From Leptobrachium leishanense (Eukaryota > Chordata > Amphibia > Anura > Megophryidae), in assembly GCA_009667805.1 (NCBI GenBank), contig CM019063.1, positions 350,262,942 through 350,326,941 on the forward strand: a stretch of 64,000 bases of DNA. The letters are read 5' to 3'. Below are positions 51,721-64,000 of the stretch, piece after piece. The notes below the pieces were generated by a model. That model made no database searches, was not told the DNA's origin, and saw nothing but the letters and a program-made list of their open reading frames with translations. Numbering within the stretch: the first letter of the stretch is position 1; every line of letters begins with the position of its first letter. The position numbers and the translations under genes were made by a program.

Positions 51721-52531
51721 TTATGCAGATATAGCTCTCTTTAGCTTTAGTGGATTGGACTCGTCAGTCACAGCTTTCCACTGGAACTCAGGTATAGCTG
51801 CTGTGGATTTCAACCTTGAATGGTGTATCCATGGAACTATCTCGGCCACCTTCACTGCTGTGGGAGTGAATAACAGAACAAGATAAGGACCCCTCCATTT
51901 TGGGCCTAATGGGTCAACTTTCCACTCCTTCCCCCATACCGAATCACCTGGACAATACTTATACAGTGATGGATACAAAAAATGAGGTAAATTATCACCA
52001 ACCCAGGTATTCAATTTCTGCATTGCTTGACCCAACAATAACACTTGTTCATTCAGTTTGGTTTCACCTATTGCCCGAAGGTCCCCCCTTAGCTCATTAA
52101 TTAGAGGAGTAGGCCGCCCAAACAAGAGTTCGTACGGACTTAGTTTCAATTGGGGGGTTGCATCTAAAATGCAACAGGACTATCGGCAGCACCTCTAGTC
52201 ATCCCAGTGATGTCTCTTGGCATATTTTGGCCATCAAAGTCTTTAGAGTTCTGCTCATTCGCTCAACTTTTCTGGAACTCTGAGGTCTGTAGGCTTTATG
52301 CAGCTTCCACGTGATACCCAGCAGGCGGGCAAGTTGTTGTAGGCAAACTTGAACCAAAGCAGGACCATTATCTGATCCTATCTCAAGTGGCAGTCCATAG
52401 CGGGGGATAATTTCTCTCATGAGGCATCTCACTACTTCTACTCACTACTTCTACTGTCTTTTCATTTCTGGTTGGAAAGGCCTCAACCCATTCAGGAAGT
52501 GTGCACACCATCACCAGTAGATACTTGTATC
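51721..52531 (-). pseudogene. pol: Provirus 2 integrase, second part
   Basis: It resumes left of the hAT. GSDNGPALVQ holds the second catalytic Asp and RKVERMSRTL the Glu (52199-52432). After a frameshift, 51721-52149 holds the C-terminal GPKWRGPYLVLL module and the end of pol. A 15-bp cactacttctactca-type duplication at about 52430-52458 is a local error. Confidence 0.85.
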
Positions 52532-52589
52532 CTTTGCAGCAGGGCCGGACTGGGGATAAAAACCAGCCCTGGAAAGAATTTCACACCAG

Positions 52590-53345
52590 CCCCAGTAATG
52601 TGCGGTGTGTTTGAGGGTATTGCAGAGCTATACAGTAATGTGCGGTGTGTTTGAGGGTATCGCAGAGCTATAGAGTAATGTGCGGTGTGTTTGAGGGTAT
52701 CAGAGCTATACAGTAATGTGCGGTGTGTTTGAGGGTATCGCAGAGCTATACAGTAATGTGCGGTGTGTTTGAGGGTATTGCAGAGCTGTACAGTAAATGT
52801 GCGGTGTGTTTGAGGGTATCGCAGAGCTGTACAGTAATGTGCGGTGTGTTTGAGGGTATTGCAGAGCTGTACAGTAAATGTGCGGTGTGTTTGAGGGTAT
52901 CGCAGAGCTGTACAGTAATGTGCAGTGTGTTTGAGGGTATCGCAGAGCTGTACAGTAATGTGCAGTGTGTTTGAGGGTATCGCAGAGCTATACAGTAATG
53001 TGCGGTGTGTTGAGGTTATCGCAGAGCTATACGGTAATGTGCAGTGTGTTTGAGGGTATGGCAGAGCTGTACAGTAATGTGCGGTGTGTTTGAGGGTATC
53101 AGAGCTATACAGTAATGTGTGGTGTGTTTGAGGGTATTGCAGAGCTGTACAGTAAATGTGCGGTGTGTTTGAGGGTATCGCAGAGCTGTACAGTAATGTG
53201 CAGTGTGTTTGAGGGTATCGCAGAGCTATACAGTAATGTGTGGTGTGTTGAGGTTATCGCAGAGCTATACGGTAATGTGCAGTGTGTTTGAGGGTATGGC
53301 AGAGCTGTACAGTAATGTGCGGAGAGTTTGAGGGTATCGCAGAGC
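52590..53345. repeat. 40-bp minisatellite in hAT
   Basis: About 19 copies of a unit containing gtgcggtgtgtttgagggta and cagagctatacagtaat. The open frame over it is an artefact. Confidence 0.95.
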
Positions 53346-54104
53346 TATACAGTTACGCTGGGTAAGAGGGGCCCTTCAGGGTACAGGAAAAAGTTTAGAT
53401 TTAGTAGAGAAGGGTCAGCCAGGAGTCTGCATGGCAGCCAGGACCCCAGCAAGCACTCACCCTGTGTACTCCGGCAGAGGATGAGAGAACACTCCGACCT
53501 GCTTATACGAATACACAGGCTACTTGAGGAACAGACCTGGCTCTCCCCTCCTCCACCCCCTGACCCTCCCAGAGAGGGAGACCTGCTGGCAGTGTGCCTG
53601 CTCCACCTCCCCTCCCTGCACAGTGCATGCTCTCTCGGGCGGGCCGCACACAGAGGGGCATATATAAACGCTAAAGGGGGGCAGCTGCAAACCTGTCCTA
53701 GAGCTTAGGATATGCTGTGCATAACTGCCAAGTGTCCCTACCCAGAAACACCAGTCCCTATTTTGTGACTAAGTCCACTTTATGAGCCTAACTCCCCCCT
53801 TTTTAAGATCTCCTCCATATATTTTGGGGGGTGTATAGCAGAGCTGCTAAACAGCATAGCTCCCAGCAACGGGTCTGTGACCTGAGGTCTTGACCCTGTC
53901 CCTGCCCCACCCCGCCACACTCACCATGGCATTGGTGATGGTCCTTTGCCAGGCACTCGTGGTGTCAGTCTTCCCACGGAGCTCTAGCGAAGCTGACGTG
54001 TGACCTCTCGTGAAGAGGCCCAGCGCTGACAGCCCAGGAGTCTTCAAAGGGAGTTGACTTGCTGGCTGGCCTCCTCGTTATGTGTGGCCAAGCCACTGGT
54101 GGTG

Positions 54105-54572
54105 TGTGAGAAGTGCGGGGACGTTCTGCGCCTGCGCGTCTCCGCACATCACGTGGTGGATGAAGGGGGCAGCCAATACAGTGTGCGTGCCGTGCCTTCC
54201 CAGCCTTGTGAGTGTCTGGGAAGGCATGCACGCTGCAGCGGCTGTCAGCCCGGCCCCTCCTCACAGAGGGGCTGGCGGCAACGGGCAGCCTGTAGTATCA
54301 CAGGGCAAATCAGATCCACCTCCCTCTGAGAGAAACTTTACGGTCAGTGTGTTTCTCTCGGAGGGAGGTGGATATGATTTGCCCTCTGATACTACAGGCT
54401 GCCCGTTGCCGCCAGCCCCTCTGTGTGAGGAGGGGCGGGGCTGACAGCCGCTGCAGTGCACATGCCTTCCCAGACACTCACAAGGCTGGGAAGGCACGGC
54501 ACGCACACTGTATTGGCTGCCCCCTTCACCCACCACATGATGTGCGGACACACTGACTTTACAGCAACACAC
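54105..54572. repeat. Large hairpin in hAT
   Basis: The arms of about 220 bp meet near 54340 (gagagaaac...gtttctctc). They include gggctggcggcaacgggcag and its complement and the ccttcccag/ctgggaagg blocks. Confidence 0.85.
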
Positions 54573-54719
54573 AAGACGGCCGCGGCGGCCAGACAGTGCA
54601 TAACCTGCGGTTTCTCAAAGAGATCATAATGCTGCATATGTAAAAGTAAAAAGCGGCCCAAATATTGCCGCAGCCTACCGGGATTGATCCCGGTAGGCCA
54701 GTCCGGCACTGCTTTGCAG

Positions 54720-55131
54720 GGTGGAAGAACTGTAAAGTCTATCTGTAAGGACGCCATTTCGGACAATCCAATTGGTTGCATTCCTGGAGGTTGTGATGGG
54801 CCTGACTTTGGGTTATTCTTAGCATAGGTCACACACTGTTGGGCTATTGTCTTACAAATGACGGAGAGTCCAGAAACATAAAAATGTGGTTCTAACTGTT
54901 GCTCCATCATTTCTTTTCCTCCATGGGTACTGGCATGAAAGTTTCTGACAATTTCGGGCGCCAATGTAGCGGGGAGAACAATCTGATTGCTGGTCAACTG
55001 GAACCATCCTTCTCCATATTTGCCTGGTTCTTCAGAAAGCCATTTCTTCTCCTTTTCTGAATACACAGGTATCCATTCACTCAATGGAACTGGTAATAGC
55101 GGAGCTATTATAGAGTACGGGTCATGTACTT
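54720..55131 (-). pseudogene. pol: Provirus 2 integrase, first part
   Basis: It contains the N-terminal zinc module with FHASTHGG, but the CVTCAKN site reads CVTYAKN, so one zinc-binding Cys is lost. The first catalytic Asp is present in LQIDFTVLPP. It then runs into the hAT at 54711; anything read beyond is transposon sequence. Confidence 0.88.
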
Positions 55132-55621
55132 TTAAAGTTCTTCTTGGTTTCCCCAAGTGAATTCTTCTCTTGGGTGGTAGTTTAACCATGTGAAGTAGAG
55201 CAGATCTTGCTGTTCTTGTTTGTTCTTTACAGCAAACAGAAAATAGTTTAATGCACTGCTCTTCATAATTAACAGGCGTTTTTCAATAAGTATTTCTTTC
55301 GGGAAGAATTTCACTAATGGCGCTTGATACTTTTCAGCTCCCAATTCTAGGCAGTGCAGAATACGGGTGATTCTCAGATTATTGTGGGTATTGGATATCA
55401 GATTCTCGAATCTTGTGGAGAAATTGTCTGCTCGTTCAACTTCAGCTCCTTCTTCATCCTCCCCCACTAATTTTACACCGGAGAAGTTCAGCATCATCTG
55501 GTAGGCCCGAAGGAGCCTTTGCTGAATTTATGAGGTTTTTCCATTGTCGGGAAAAGCCATTGGGTAGAATTATGGTTCTTCTCCAGCAATTCATAGTTAT
55601 CATGCCATCTATTGAGTATTA
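55132..55621 (-). pseudogene. Provirus 2 OGFR-like domain, main part
   Basis: Read right to left: DNYELLEKNH and QWLFP; after a small deletion and frameshift, RLLRAYQMML-type sequence; then NNLRITRILHCLELG, QAPLVKFF, SSALNYFLFAV and LLYFTWLNYHPREEF. This is the same domain as 31993-32615 and again matches the OGFR conserved region. Some positions look closer to OGFR than in provirus 1 (for example QAPLV). Its N-terminal piece is at 55952-56010, beyond a 314-bp insertion. Confidence 0.87.
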
Positions 55622-55935
55622 AAATCGATAAATAAAAAACAATGGTGCAAAATCGTGCATATATCAGTTAAATACCAATTTGTTGGATCACCAGTCACAG
55701 TTGGATCACCAAATCTGTACTATGTGTTTACTTTTAATACTTTTGCCAATTGCATATAAAGAATTGCTGTTCCTTTTCATTGTGCTGGTGTTTTAATAGA
55801 ACTAATGCAAAGAAAGACTCAGAGAGCAGCCATGTAAAATCCCATCCATAGTCACAACGCTTGGCTTGCACAGCCAGTGTTCAGGTCAACAGCCAAACCA
55901 GAAGGGGTTATTCACTTCGGAAGTGAAACTGTCTA
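55622..55935. mobile_element. 314-bp retroposon with 16-bp TSD
   Basis: catctattgagtatta occurs at 55606-55621 and 55936-55951, exactly flanking a segment without coding potential. Its family is not recognised and it has no clear poly(A) tail, only an A-rich start at 55622-55640. It splits the OGFR-like domain. Confidence 0.8.
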
Positions 55936-57308
55936 CATCTATTGAGTATTACCTCAATATATTCTCCATTCGGATCGAATCTTCTCCTGTTCATGTAGAA
56001 TTCGTAATTTGGAGAATTTTCTGGATCTAACTCGTCCGCGTTGCATGTCGTCAGACAGGACATCATTTTGGTTGGTTGCAGCTGGTCTAAAGTTTCATCT
56101 TCAATAGCGACCAATTTTGCCGCTGTTTTTGCAGCTTGGTCAGTCATTCTGTTACCTTTTGGAATTTCGTAATTTCCCTTCTGGTGTCCTCTGCAATGCA
56201 TAATACTGACAGCACTTGGCTTCCATACTGTATCCAATATCTCTAATATCTTATCTGAGTACTTGACTTGTTTCCCAGAAGAAGATAGTAGTCCTCTTTC
56301 TTTGTACAAAGCGCCATGCGCATGAACAGTCATGAAGGCATATTTGGAATCCATATAGATATTTACGCTCTTGTTTGCAGCCAATTCCAGGGCCCTTCTT
56401 AAAGCAATGATCTCTGATAGTTGTGCTGACGTACTGTGAGATAAAGGCCTTGCTTCCAGAATTTCCTGCATAGTAACAACTGCGTAACCGGATAATCTTT
56501 TGCCATTTTCCATGTAACTGCTGCCATCACTGAAAAGTTGTAGATTGTATTTGTCTAGGGGTACATCTCGTAAATCAGGCCTGCTGCTGAACACTTCTTC
56601 CATGACCTGAAGAAATTCATGACTTAGATCTTCTTCAGAATCTGGTAGCAAAGTAGCAGGATTCAAAGTTGCAATGAGGTCCAAATGAACACGTGGATTT
56701 TCACACATCATGGCTTGATACTTAGTCATCCAGCTATTGCTGAACCAATAGCTTCCTTTAACATCTAGCAAGGCTTTAACTGCGTGCGGGACTTTGACGT
56801 GCAGAACTTGTCCCAGGGTTAACTTGTCAGCTTCGGATATCAGCATTGCTGTAGCAGCCACTGCTCCCAGACATGGGGGTAGGCCGCAGGTCACTGGATC
56901 GAGCTGTTTGGACAGGTAGGCCACAGGCCTTGGCCATGACTCTAGTTGTTGGATAAGGACACAAGTGGCAGTGTGGTTGTGTTCATGAACATAAAGCTGA
57001 AAGGGTTTGCTGTGATCAGGTAGGCCCAAGGTTGGGGCCTCCATCAACAAAGTCTTTAGCTTCAAGAAAGCTGCTGTCTGTTTTTTTCCCCAGAGGAATG
57101 GGTCATGCTCACCCCCCTTGGTAGCTTGGTGGAGGGGTTTTGCAATTTCAGCAAAGTTGGGAATCCACAGACGACAAAATCCTGCAGCACCTAGGAATTC
57201 ACGGACCTGTCTGCGTGTCTTTGGTTGAGGAATACGGCAGACTGCTTCTTTGCGTTCAGGCCCTAATGCTCTCTTGGTACCTGTTAATTGAAAACCGAGA
57301 TATTTCAC
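55936..57308 (-). pseudogene. pol: Provirus 2 RT connection, RNase H, start of OGFR-like domain
   Basis: This open frame of about 457 codons holds the RT thumb/connection (FLGAAGFCRLWIPNF), then RNase H (LQLFSDGSSYM, SEIIALRRALE, YMDSKYAF, HRGHQKGNYEIPKGN). It continues without a stop into NYEFYMNRRRFDPNGEYIEV, the first OGFR-like block. So the captured domain is joined in frame to RNase H here. The frame then enters the 314-bp insertion. Confidence 0.9.
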
Positions 57309-57819
57309 TTTGTTTCCAAATCTGGGCTTTCTTTCTAGATACTTTGTAGCCCGCTTGGCACAGTAATTGTAGAAGGGCTTTAGTTGTGGTCAGCCAGTCT
57401 TTTTCTGTGGGTGCGGCAAGCAATAGCTCATCGACATACTGTAGCAATACAACTTTGTCTGGCTGAGAGTTGATGGATAGGAGATCCTGGCTGAGGGCGC
57501 AGCCAAAGATAGTGGGCGAGTTTTTAAAACCTTGGGGGAGGCGTGTCCAGGTCATTTGGTGTTGCGCCCCAGTCTTAGAATCTTCCCACTGAAATGCAAA
57601 AATGGGCTGGCTTGCAGGGGCCAGACGAATGCAAAAAAAGGAGTCTTTAAAATCAAGCAGAGTGTAGCATTTTTTATTTCTGGGAATCAGCGCCAGTAGA
57701 TTGTACGGATTGGGGACAACGAGGTGCAAAGTTACGGTTGCTTCATTAGCTACTCTTAAGTCCTGTACTGTCCTTCTTTCTGCACTGGCAATAATGGTGT
57801 ATTCCATGGTGACACACAA
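57256..57819 (-). pseudogene. pol: Provirus 2 RT core, YVDE mutant
   Basis: RT motifs A (LLDFKDSF) and B (LPQGFKNSPTIF) are kept. Motif C reads QYVDELLLA: the second catalytic Asp is Glu. A frameshift near 57760 separates it from protease/RT start, and another near 57290 from the RNase H frame. Confidence 0.88.
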
Positions 57820-58440
57820 AACTTCAATATACCATGGTCTTTTAGTCTTTGTAAATGAGTCTGTATATTTTGCTTTGCCTTCTGCGGAATATGGTATTGT
57901 CTTAAGGCAACTGGCACAGCTCCCGGTTTTAATTCTACGTACACTGGTGGGATATTTACAGGTAGTCCTGACGGACTATCCTCTGCCCACACTTCTGGAC
58001 TGCCAAGTAGTAGTGCGTATGGGTCTGGGGCAACCGCAGTAGGTGGTATTGATCTCCACTCTTCTTCCCTTGGCATTACAAGAGCAATTTTACTGGGGTG
58101 CGAATCTGAGATAGCTAAACAGTGCTGCCGAGTAGAGCTACCACTCTTGGGTAGGTCTAATTTAACATGACCCCCGGGGAGAAATGTAATTTGGGCTTGC
58201 AATTTGCTCAGCAGGACTTGGCCGAGGAGCTGGATAGGACATACAGGCATATACAAAAATTGATGCTCAACATAATGACACACTCTGGACACAAGGAAAG
58301 GATATGTAGCAGAAAACCCCCAATGCACCGGTTATGTCGGCCTCTCCTCCCGACGGAGGTGCGATTGCTTGTGTTACAACAGAATACTCTGTCCCAGTAT
58401 CGATCATAAAAATCTCATCATCACCCCCGACTCTCTAATG
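57756..58440 (-). pseudogene. pol: Provirus 2 protease and RT start
   Basis: The protease active site IDTGTEYSVV lies at about 58385-58420, separated by a frameshift from the main frame (58328-57756). That frame carries the rest of protease and the RT N-terminus (LRQYHIPQKAKQNIQ). Confidence 0.85.
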
Positions 58441-60230
58441 ACCGTAGGCTCGCTATTACCGAGTGGGATCGAGCCAGGTCTGTGTCAATACATTGCTTGT
58501 CCCTCAAAGGACGTCCCCACCAACCCACAAATCCAGTCCCATTTGTCTCAACCCACTCGTACCTTCCTTTCGTCACTTGCCCATGGGGTATTCCAGTCTC
58601 AGATTTACAATTTTGAAACCCATTTCTCCCTATTAATTTAGGACAATTGGTCCGCCAGTGACTTTCACATTTACAGAATGCGCACTGATTCGGGCCCAGA
58701 TCAATCCGACCTCTTCCCCTGGTCCTTTTGCCTCGTCCTCGGCCTGACTTTCCATTTGTGGCTCCCTGATTCACTCCTCCCATTGCCTGTCTGTGTCCCA
58801 TTGCCACAGCTAAAACACCTGCATTGACCTTGGACTTCCTTCCTCTCTCTTTTCTTCTAAATCTCTGTTATGGTATACCTTATTAGCAATTTCTACCAAT
58901 TCACTAACACCCTTTCCAAGGAACCCATCATATTTCTGTATTTTATTACGTATGTCCCTCTGCGCTTGACTCACAAACGAGGAGTTCACTAAACGCTGAT
59001 TCTCCGGTGCTTCAGGGTCAATGGGGCTATATAACCTGTACGCTTCCATTATCCTTTCAAGAAAATTCTTTTGGCTCTTGTATAACCTCAGCTATTTTTC
59101 CCATATTGACGGGCTTCTTTGCTCTACCTCTAACACCCATCAATACAGCGGCATGGTAGCTTTGTAGATGTGCCATGCCTGCCTCAGTATATGGCCATTG
59201 GGGATCAATCTTAGGATAGTGTTCTTCCGCCCATACTTTGGGGTTTGCGTAGCTCTCATCAACAGCTAGCGTCAGTAAATACTTTCGGGCTACTGTATTT
59301 GTCCTCTCCCTTTCCTCAGTAGTAAACATCATTAGCATAAGCTGCTGACAGTCTGCCCATATGGGATTGTGAGTGTTCATAATAGACTCAACAAGACTAG
59401 TTATAACAGCTGGCTTCTCTGAATATAGGGGGGTTTCGGTCTTACAATTAAACAAATTGGTGGTGGTAAAGGGGATACATGTATATATATCTGGTTCAGG
59501 AGCACCCTCTATAAATGGACCGGGTACTGTTCTTAACAGGAGCTGATATTTATCAGGGTGTTGGTACAGCACACGGGGCTTGACAATATGACTATCAGCA
59601 AGAGTCATTACTTTGGCCTTTACAGCTGCTCCCCCCTGAGTATACTCTGCTGGAGGATCAGTTCTTGAGCTTTCTAGTCTGTATATTGTACCATCTGCTG
59701 TCTCAATCTTATCAGCAGTCACAAGAAACTGTGCCTCCACCACCACTTCACCCGGCCCAGAAGCAGCACTCGAGACCGTGGGCACAGACAGAGGAACAGC
59801 AGCAGCCTGCGCCCCCGGTCTTGGCTGCACGGCCATGGCATCAACTGGGGGAAGATCAGTGTCCTCGGGGTGTCCCACTAAAACTGGGGGGCTTTTATCT
59901 TTCTTTTGTCCCATTACCATGACAAAGTGACTTTTATCTCTAACACAGTACCTCCAGATATCAATATATGGGCACTGGTCTGGGTGTCTGGGCTCCCCCG
60001 TAACTTTGGAATATACCTTTTGAATTAGCGCAGGGTCCATAGACCCTTCTTCTGGCCATTCGGGAACTAATGCAGTCTAGTCAATAGTACACAGGGTCTT
60101 AAATTTTTCTTTACGTAATTCAACACCATACTGATGCGTCTCGAACAGAACCTTAAAATTACGCATCATATACTTTAAAGGCGTCTCTCCCTCCTTTGCC
60201 TTTTTTGGCCGTGATTTTCCGTTCCCCCAT
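58421..60230 (-). pseudogene. gag: Provirus 2 gag, broken
   Basis: The likely initiator is the ATG at 60230; one extra G in the run right after it shifts the frame, and a stop follows near 60075. The main block 60040-59057 carries matrix and capsid sequence. Blocks 59049-58810 and 58807-58421 continue after a frameshift with SELVEIANKVYHNRDLEEKR and a basic RGRGKRTRGRG stretch. A complete zinc knuckle, CAFCKCESHWRTNC (CX2CX4HX4C), follows, intact here unlike in provirus 1. Confidence 0.88.
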
Positions 60231-61083
60231 TACTATCCCTTAGCAACAACTTTTTCAAAAATTCAATTTCAAAACAATTTATTATCAACTGTCTGGTATT
60301 TCAAGCATCAATTCCCTCGTGACGTATTTGCTTCCTCTCTGTGACCGGTTGAGTCGCCCCAATCGCGGAAATGCAAGTTGAGAGTCCACTCTCAGATTTG
60401 CTACCCTGTTTCCAGATTGGCACGCGATCACTCCCATCACTCACAGCACTCACAACATACTATACCAGATACATTCAGCACAACACAAATAACATTAAAT
60501 CTTTACTCTGGATCTAACAAAATCTTCTATTCTATATCTAATAACTCCACTTAATCACTTATATTATCTATCGCTCAACTATCTATTACTATATATTTCA
60601 CGACTAATAACAACTACACAGAATACATAGCAATGAACAATCACTAGATGGGGCTCTCGGCCATCTCTTCAAATTTTCAACTCCTAAAAATCCCTGCTTG
60701 CCAATTCAGAATTACCACATTCTGTCTAAGGCTTGACCGTTCAAATCCCCAGCTAAATCACACAGTATCCCCTATTCCATAACTATCAATACATCTGCAA
60801 GTCCCTTTGTCTCAGCTACTGCTAGACACCCTTATTTCTGCAGCATCTAATTGTCTTGTTCAGACACCAATTAAACATACAGAACTCGGAGACGCTACAA
60901 ATCCCTAACTACTTCAGCTCCTGAAGTCGCTATTTGCGAGGTCGGAGCTACCAAACAACGGGCCGAAACTGTGTTCCCTATCCCCTTCAATAGTAGGACT
61001 AGTAGGTAGTTGCTGTTCTCTACTCGGCTTTCGGAACTAGCACCAAAACTATTGCATAGAGCGTGATTAAGGACTCTCTTATC
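60231..61083 (-). other. Provirus 2 leader, part next to gag
   Basis: This is non-coding leader corresponding to 41771-42600 of provirus 1. It is AT-rich, and no ORF is supported. Confidence 0.6.
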
Positions 61084-61085
61084 TA

Positions 61086-62702
<1,617 letters not shown>

Positions 62703-62959
62703 TAGCTAAAGCCAGACGTCAACACAAATCAGGTTTGCCTTTCCAGACGCAGCGCCACGCTGTTTCCTTAGACTCGGAAGGTCCCAGCTTTCCAGGCCGG
62801 GAGTCCGTTAGAGACGAGTCGAGCTCCACTTAGCGGGAAAACCCGCTTTGCGCCTGCAGATGTCAGCTCACCTTCAATGGACGCCCAACCTCCGGAACCT
62901 CTCGGGCTTGCAGTCAAACGCTACTGCCCGGCAGCCACCGCCGTCCCGTTGCCGACCAA
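62703..62959 (-). other. Provirus 2 leader, part next to PBS
   Basis: It resembles 42640-42865 of provirus 1, for example cagatgtcagctcaccttca in both. Confidence 0.7.
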
Positions 62960-62980
62960 TCCCGGAAATCGAGGCCCCCA
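62960..62980 (-). promoter_or_regulatory. Provirus 2 primer-binding site, tRNA-Pro-like
   Basis: In virus sense tgggggcctcg starts 4 nt after the LTR. It fits proline tRNA with one extra C, followed by a partial match (ccgggat). Confidence 0.55.
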
Positions 62981-62984
62981 GAAA

Positions 62985-63285
62985 TGTAGCGGGAAAATTC
63001 ACTAAGTTCTATCGGAAGAAGGGTCGGCCCGGTGCGGACAATGACAGACCGGACACGAGTCAGATGCAGGAAAAGCGTACTTTATTTGACGTCAAGTCTC
63101 AGCCAGGATTGAATCGCAAAGACTGAGTGACGACCCCAAAACAGATTTCTATTCTTATACATGAATGTGTGCAGAAAGACACATCCCTGCAACCCACCCA
63201 TGGGTGATTTGCCCTCCCCTCATCTTCACACAAAGACATTCCACAATTCAGCTGTTTCTCATACAATTAAAACAAATTGATAATC
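62985..63285 (-). repeat. Provirus 2, 5' LTR (R/U5 side)
   Basis: It starts tgtagcggg at 62985. The block aggattgaatcgcaaaga is shared with provirus 1 LTRs. A poly(A) signal (complement of tttatt) lies at 63081-63086 and a TATA-like ttatac at 63155-63160. The outer end is not visible; a TTAA element begins at 63286. Confidence 0.8.
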
Positions 63286-63854
63286 TTAACCCTTTCGCTG
63301 CTGAGGCTTTTCACACCTCTGTGCTGAGGTAATTTTTACCGCTTTCGCTCATCATGTTTAAACGCGTTTTGTAGCCATATTTTGATATATGACCCAGACA
63401 TATTATATATTGTTCTTTCCGGCAGACTTGGCAGATTCATAATATGTCATTATTATATGTATACATTATGTCATGTCTGTATATTATAACAAAAAATGCA
63501 ATACAATTCTAATTTTCAATAATTTATTATGTGTAAAGTGGTGTTTTTTTTCACATTTTAACATGCGATCGTTTGCGTTTATATTTTGTATGGGGTGCGC
63601 TTGTTAAAAAGATTAGAAACGGGGTCTCGTTACATTTTTTTTTGGGGGAAATGTCGCTATTTTTAACAAACGCACCGCATACAAAAATCGTTAGTGCAGC
63701 ATTATTGTTCACATTATAATTGAAATGGGAACAATATTGCTGCATTAACAAAACAAAAAAGAAAACGTATTTATTTTTTTAGATTTTTTTTAAAATATTT
63801 TTTTATTTGGATTTTTAATTTTTATTTAAAAAAAAAACTTTTTTCATGATCATC

Positions 63855-63903
63855 TTTGATATCGTTGGAAAGGCCATGCTCCGGCCGATCCAACGATATC
63901 AAA
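63855..63903. repeat. Hairpin, 15-bp arms
   Basis: tttgatatcgttgga returns as tccaacgatatcaaa around a short loop. Confidence 0.85.
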
Positions 63904-63905
63904 CA

Positions 63906-63988
63906 TTAACCCCTAGCTGCCACGGATCGGGAGATAGGGGGTTCCAATGAAACCCCGATCTCCACCATTGGTGGCAGCTAGGGGTTAA
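63906..63988. mobile_element. 83-bp TTAA palindrome (mini-MITE)
   Basis: TTAACCCCTAGCTGCCAC and its exact complement bound the element, with TTAA at each edge. A ggggttcc/gaacccc-like inner pairing adds to the hairpin. Confidence 0.7.
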
Positions 63989-64000
63989 CGCCAGGACTGG

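Larger units (their letters stand above)
52540..54711. mobile_element. Non-autonomous hAT, 8-bp TSD ctttgcag
   Basis: The ends cagggccggactgg and ccagtccggcactg are flanked by ctttgcag at 52532-52539 and 54712-54719. It is 2.17 kb with no transposase, and contains a 40-bp minisatellite and a large hairpin. It interrupts the integrase core of provirus 2. Confidence 0.94.
63286..64000. mobile_element. piggyBac-like TTAA repeat(s), open at window end
   Basis: TTAACCCTTTCGCTGCTGAGG at 63286 looks like a piggyBac-type terminus followed by a ctgctgagg/cctctgtgctgagg imperfect repeat. Its partner end is not in the window. The AT-rich middle holds nothing coding. Confidence 0.5.

Noticed and set aside
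52723..52974. Cys-rich repeat protein
   Set aside because: This is an in-frame reading of the 40-bp minisatellite. The array interrupts a retroviral integrase and is not a gene.
53954..54572. Divergent open frames with Ser/Cys-rich products
   Set aside because: They mirror each other because they lie on the two arms of a hairpin in a non-autonomous hAT.

Overview
This is vertebrate nuclear DNA, most probably from an amphibian (frog) with a large, transposon-rich genome. I infer this from the mix of L2, CR1, Tx1/L1-type and Penelope-like retroelements, hAT, Tc1, piggyBac and Harbinger DNA transposons, and class I endogenous retroviruses (ERVs). No bacterial signal is present. The only host coding sequence I can support is two short plus-strand exons of MLLT1 (ENL) at 23806-23893 and 26349-26457. 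The rest of the window is best read as two very long introns of that gene plus the intron between the exons.

Layout. 1-6400: DNA-transposon relics, an L2 LINE 3' half and a hAT element with a perfect 8-bp duplication (4099-5380). 6415-13929: a Tc1-like element (spacing of the last two catalytic acids fits DD37E) carrying two later hAT insertions, each with a perfect 8-bp target-site duplication (TSD). 14872-18545: a 3.6-kb inverted dimer of a Penelope-like element (PLE) with a 15-bp TSD and a hammerhead-ribozyme motif in each arm. 19336-23300: small DNA transposons, a CR1-type reverse transcriptase scrap and a hAT built of large hairpins. 23806-26457: the MLLT1 exons; the 2.5-kb intron between them holds a near-perfect hammerhead ribozyme on the sense strand inside a partly repeated 395-bp unit. 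27209-44073: a hAT element split by a complete minus-strand ERV (27605-43561, 4-bp TSD), itself split by a 4.9-kb PLE (16-bp TSD) and an L2 copy. 44100-49540: L2, Harbinger MITE and Tx1/L1 remains. 51184-63285: a second minus-strand ERV of the same lineage, carrying a hAT, a Tc1 and an unidentified retroposon.

The main discovery candidate: in both ERVs the pol gene carries, between RNase H and integrase, about 200 codons that closely resemble the conserved region of the opioid growth factor receptor (OGFR/OGFRL1). The block lies in the same reading direction at the same place in both copies, so it was part of their common ancestor. This looks like host-gene capture within Pol. I do not know a description of it, but I could not search.

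Both proviruses are broken by stops, frameshifts and insertions. The two LTRs of the first differ by roughly ten substitutions and a 5-bp duplication over about 680 bp (my hand count), so it is fairly young.
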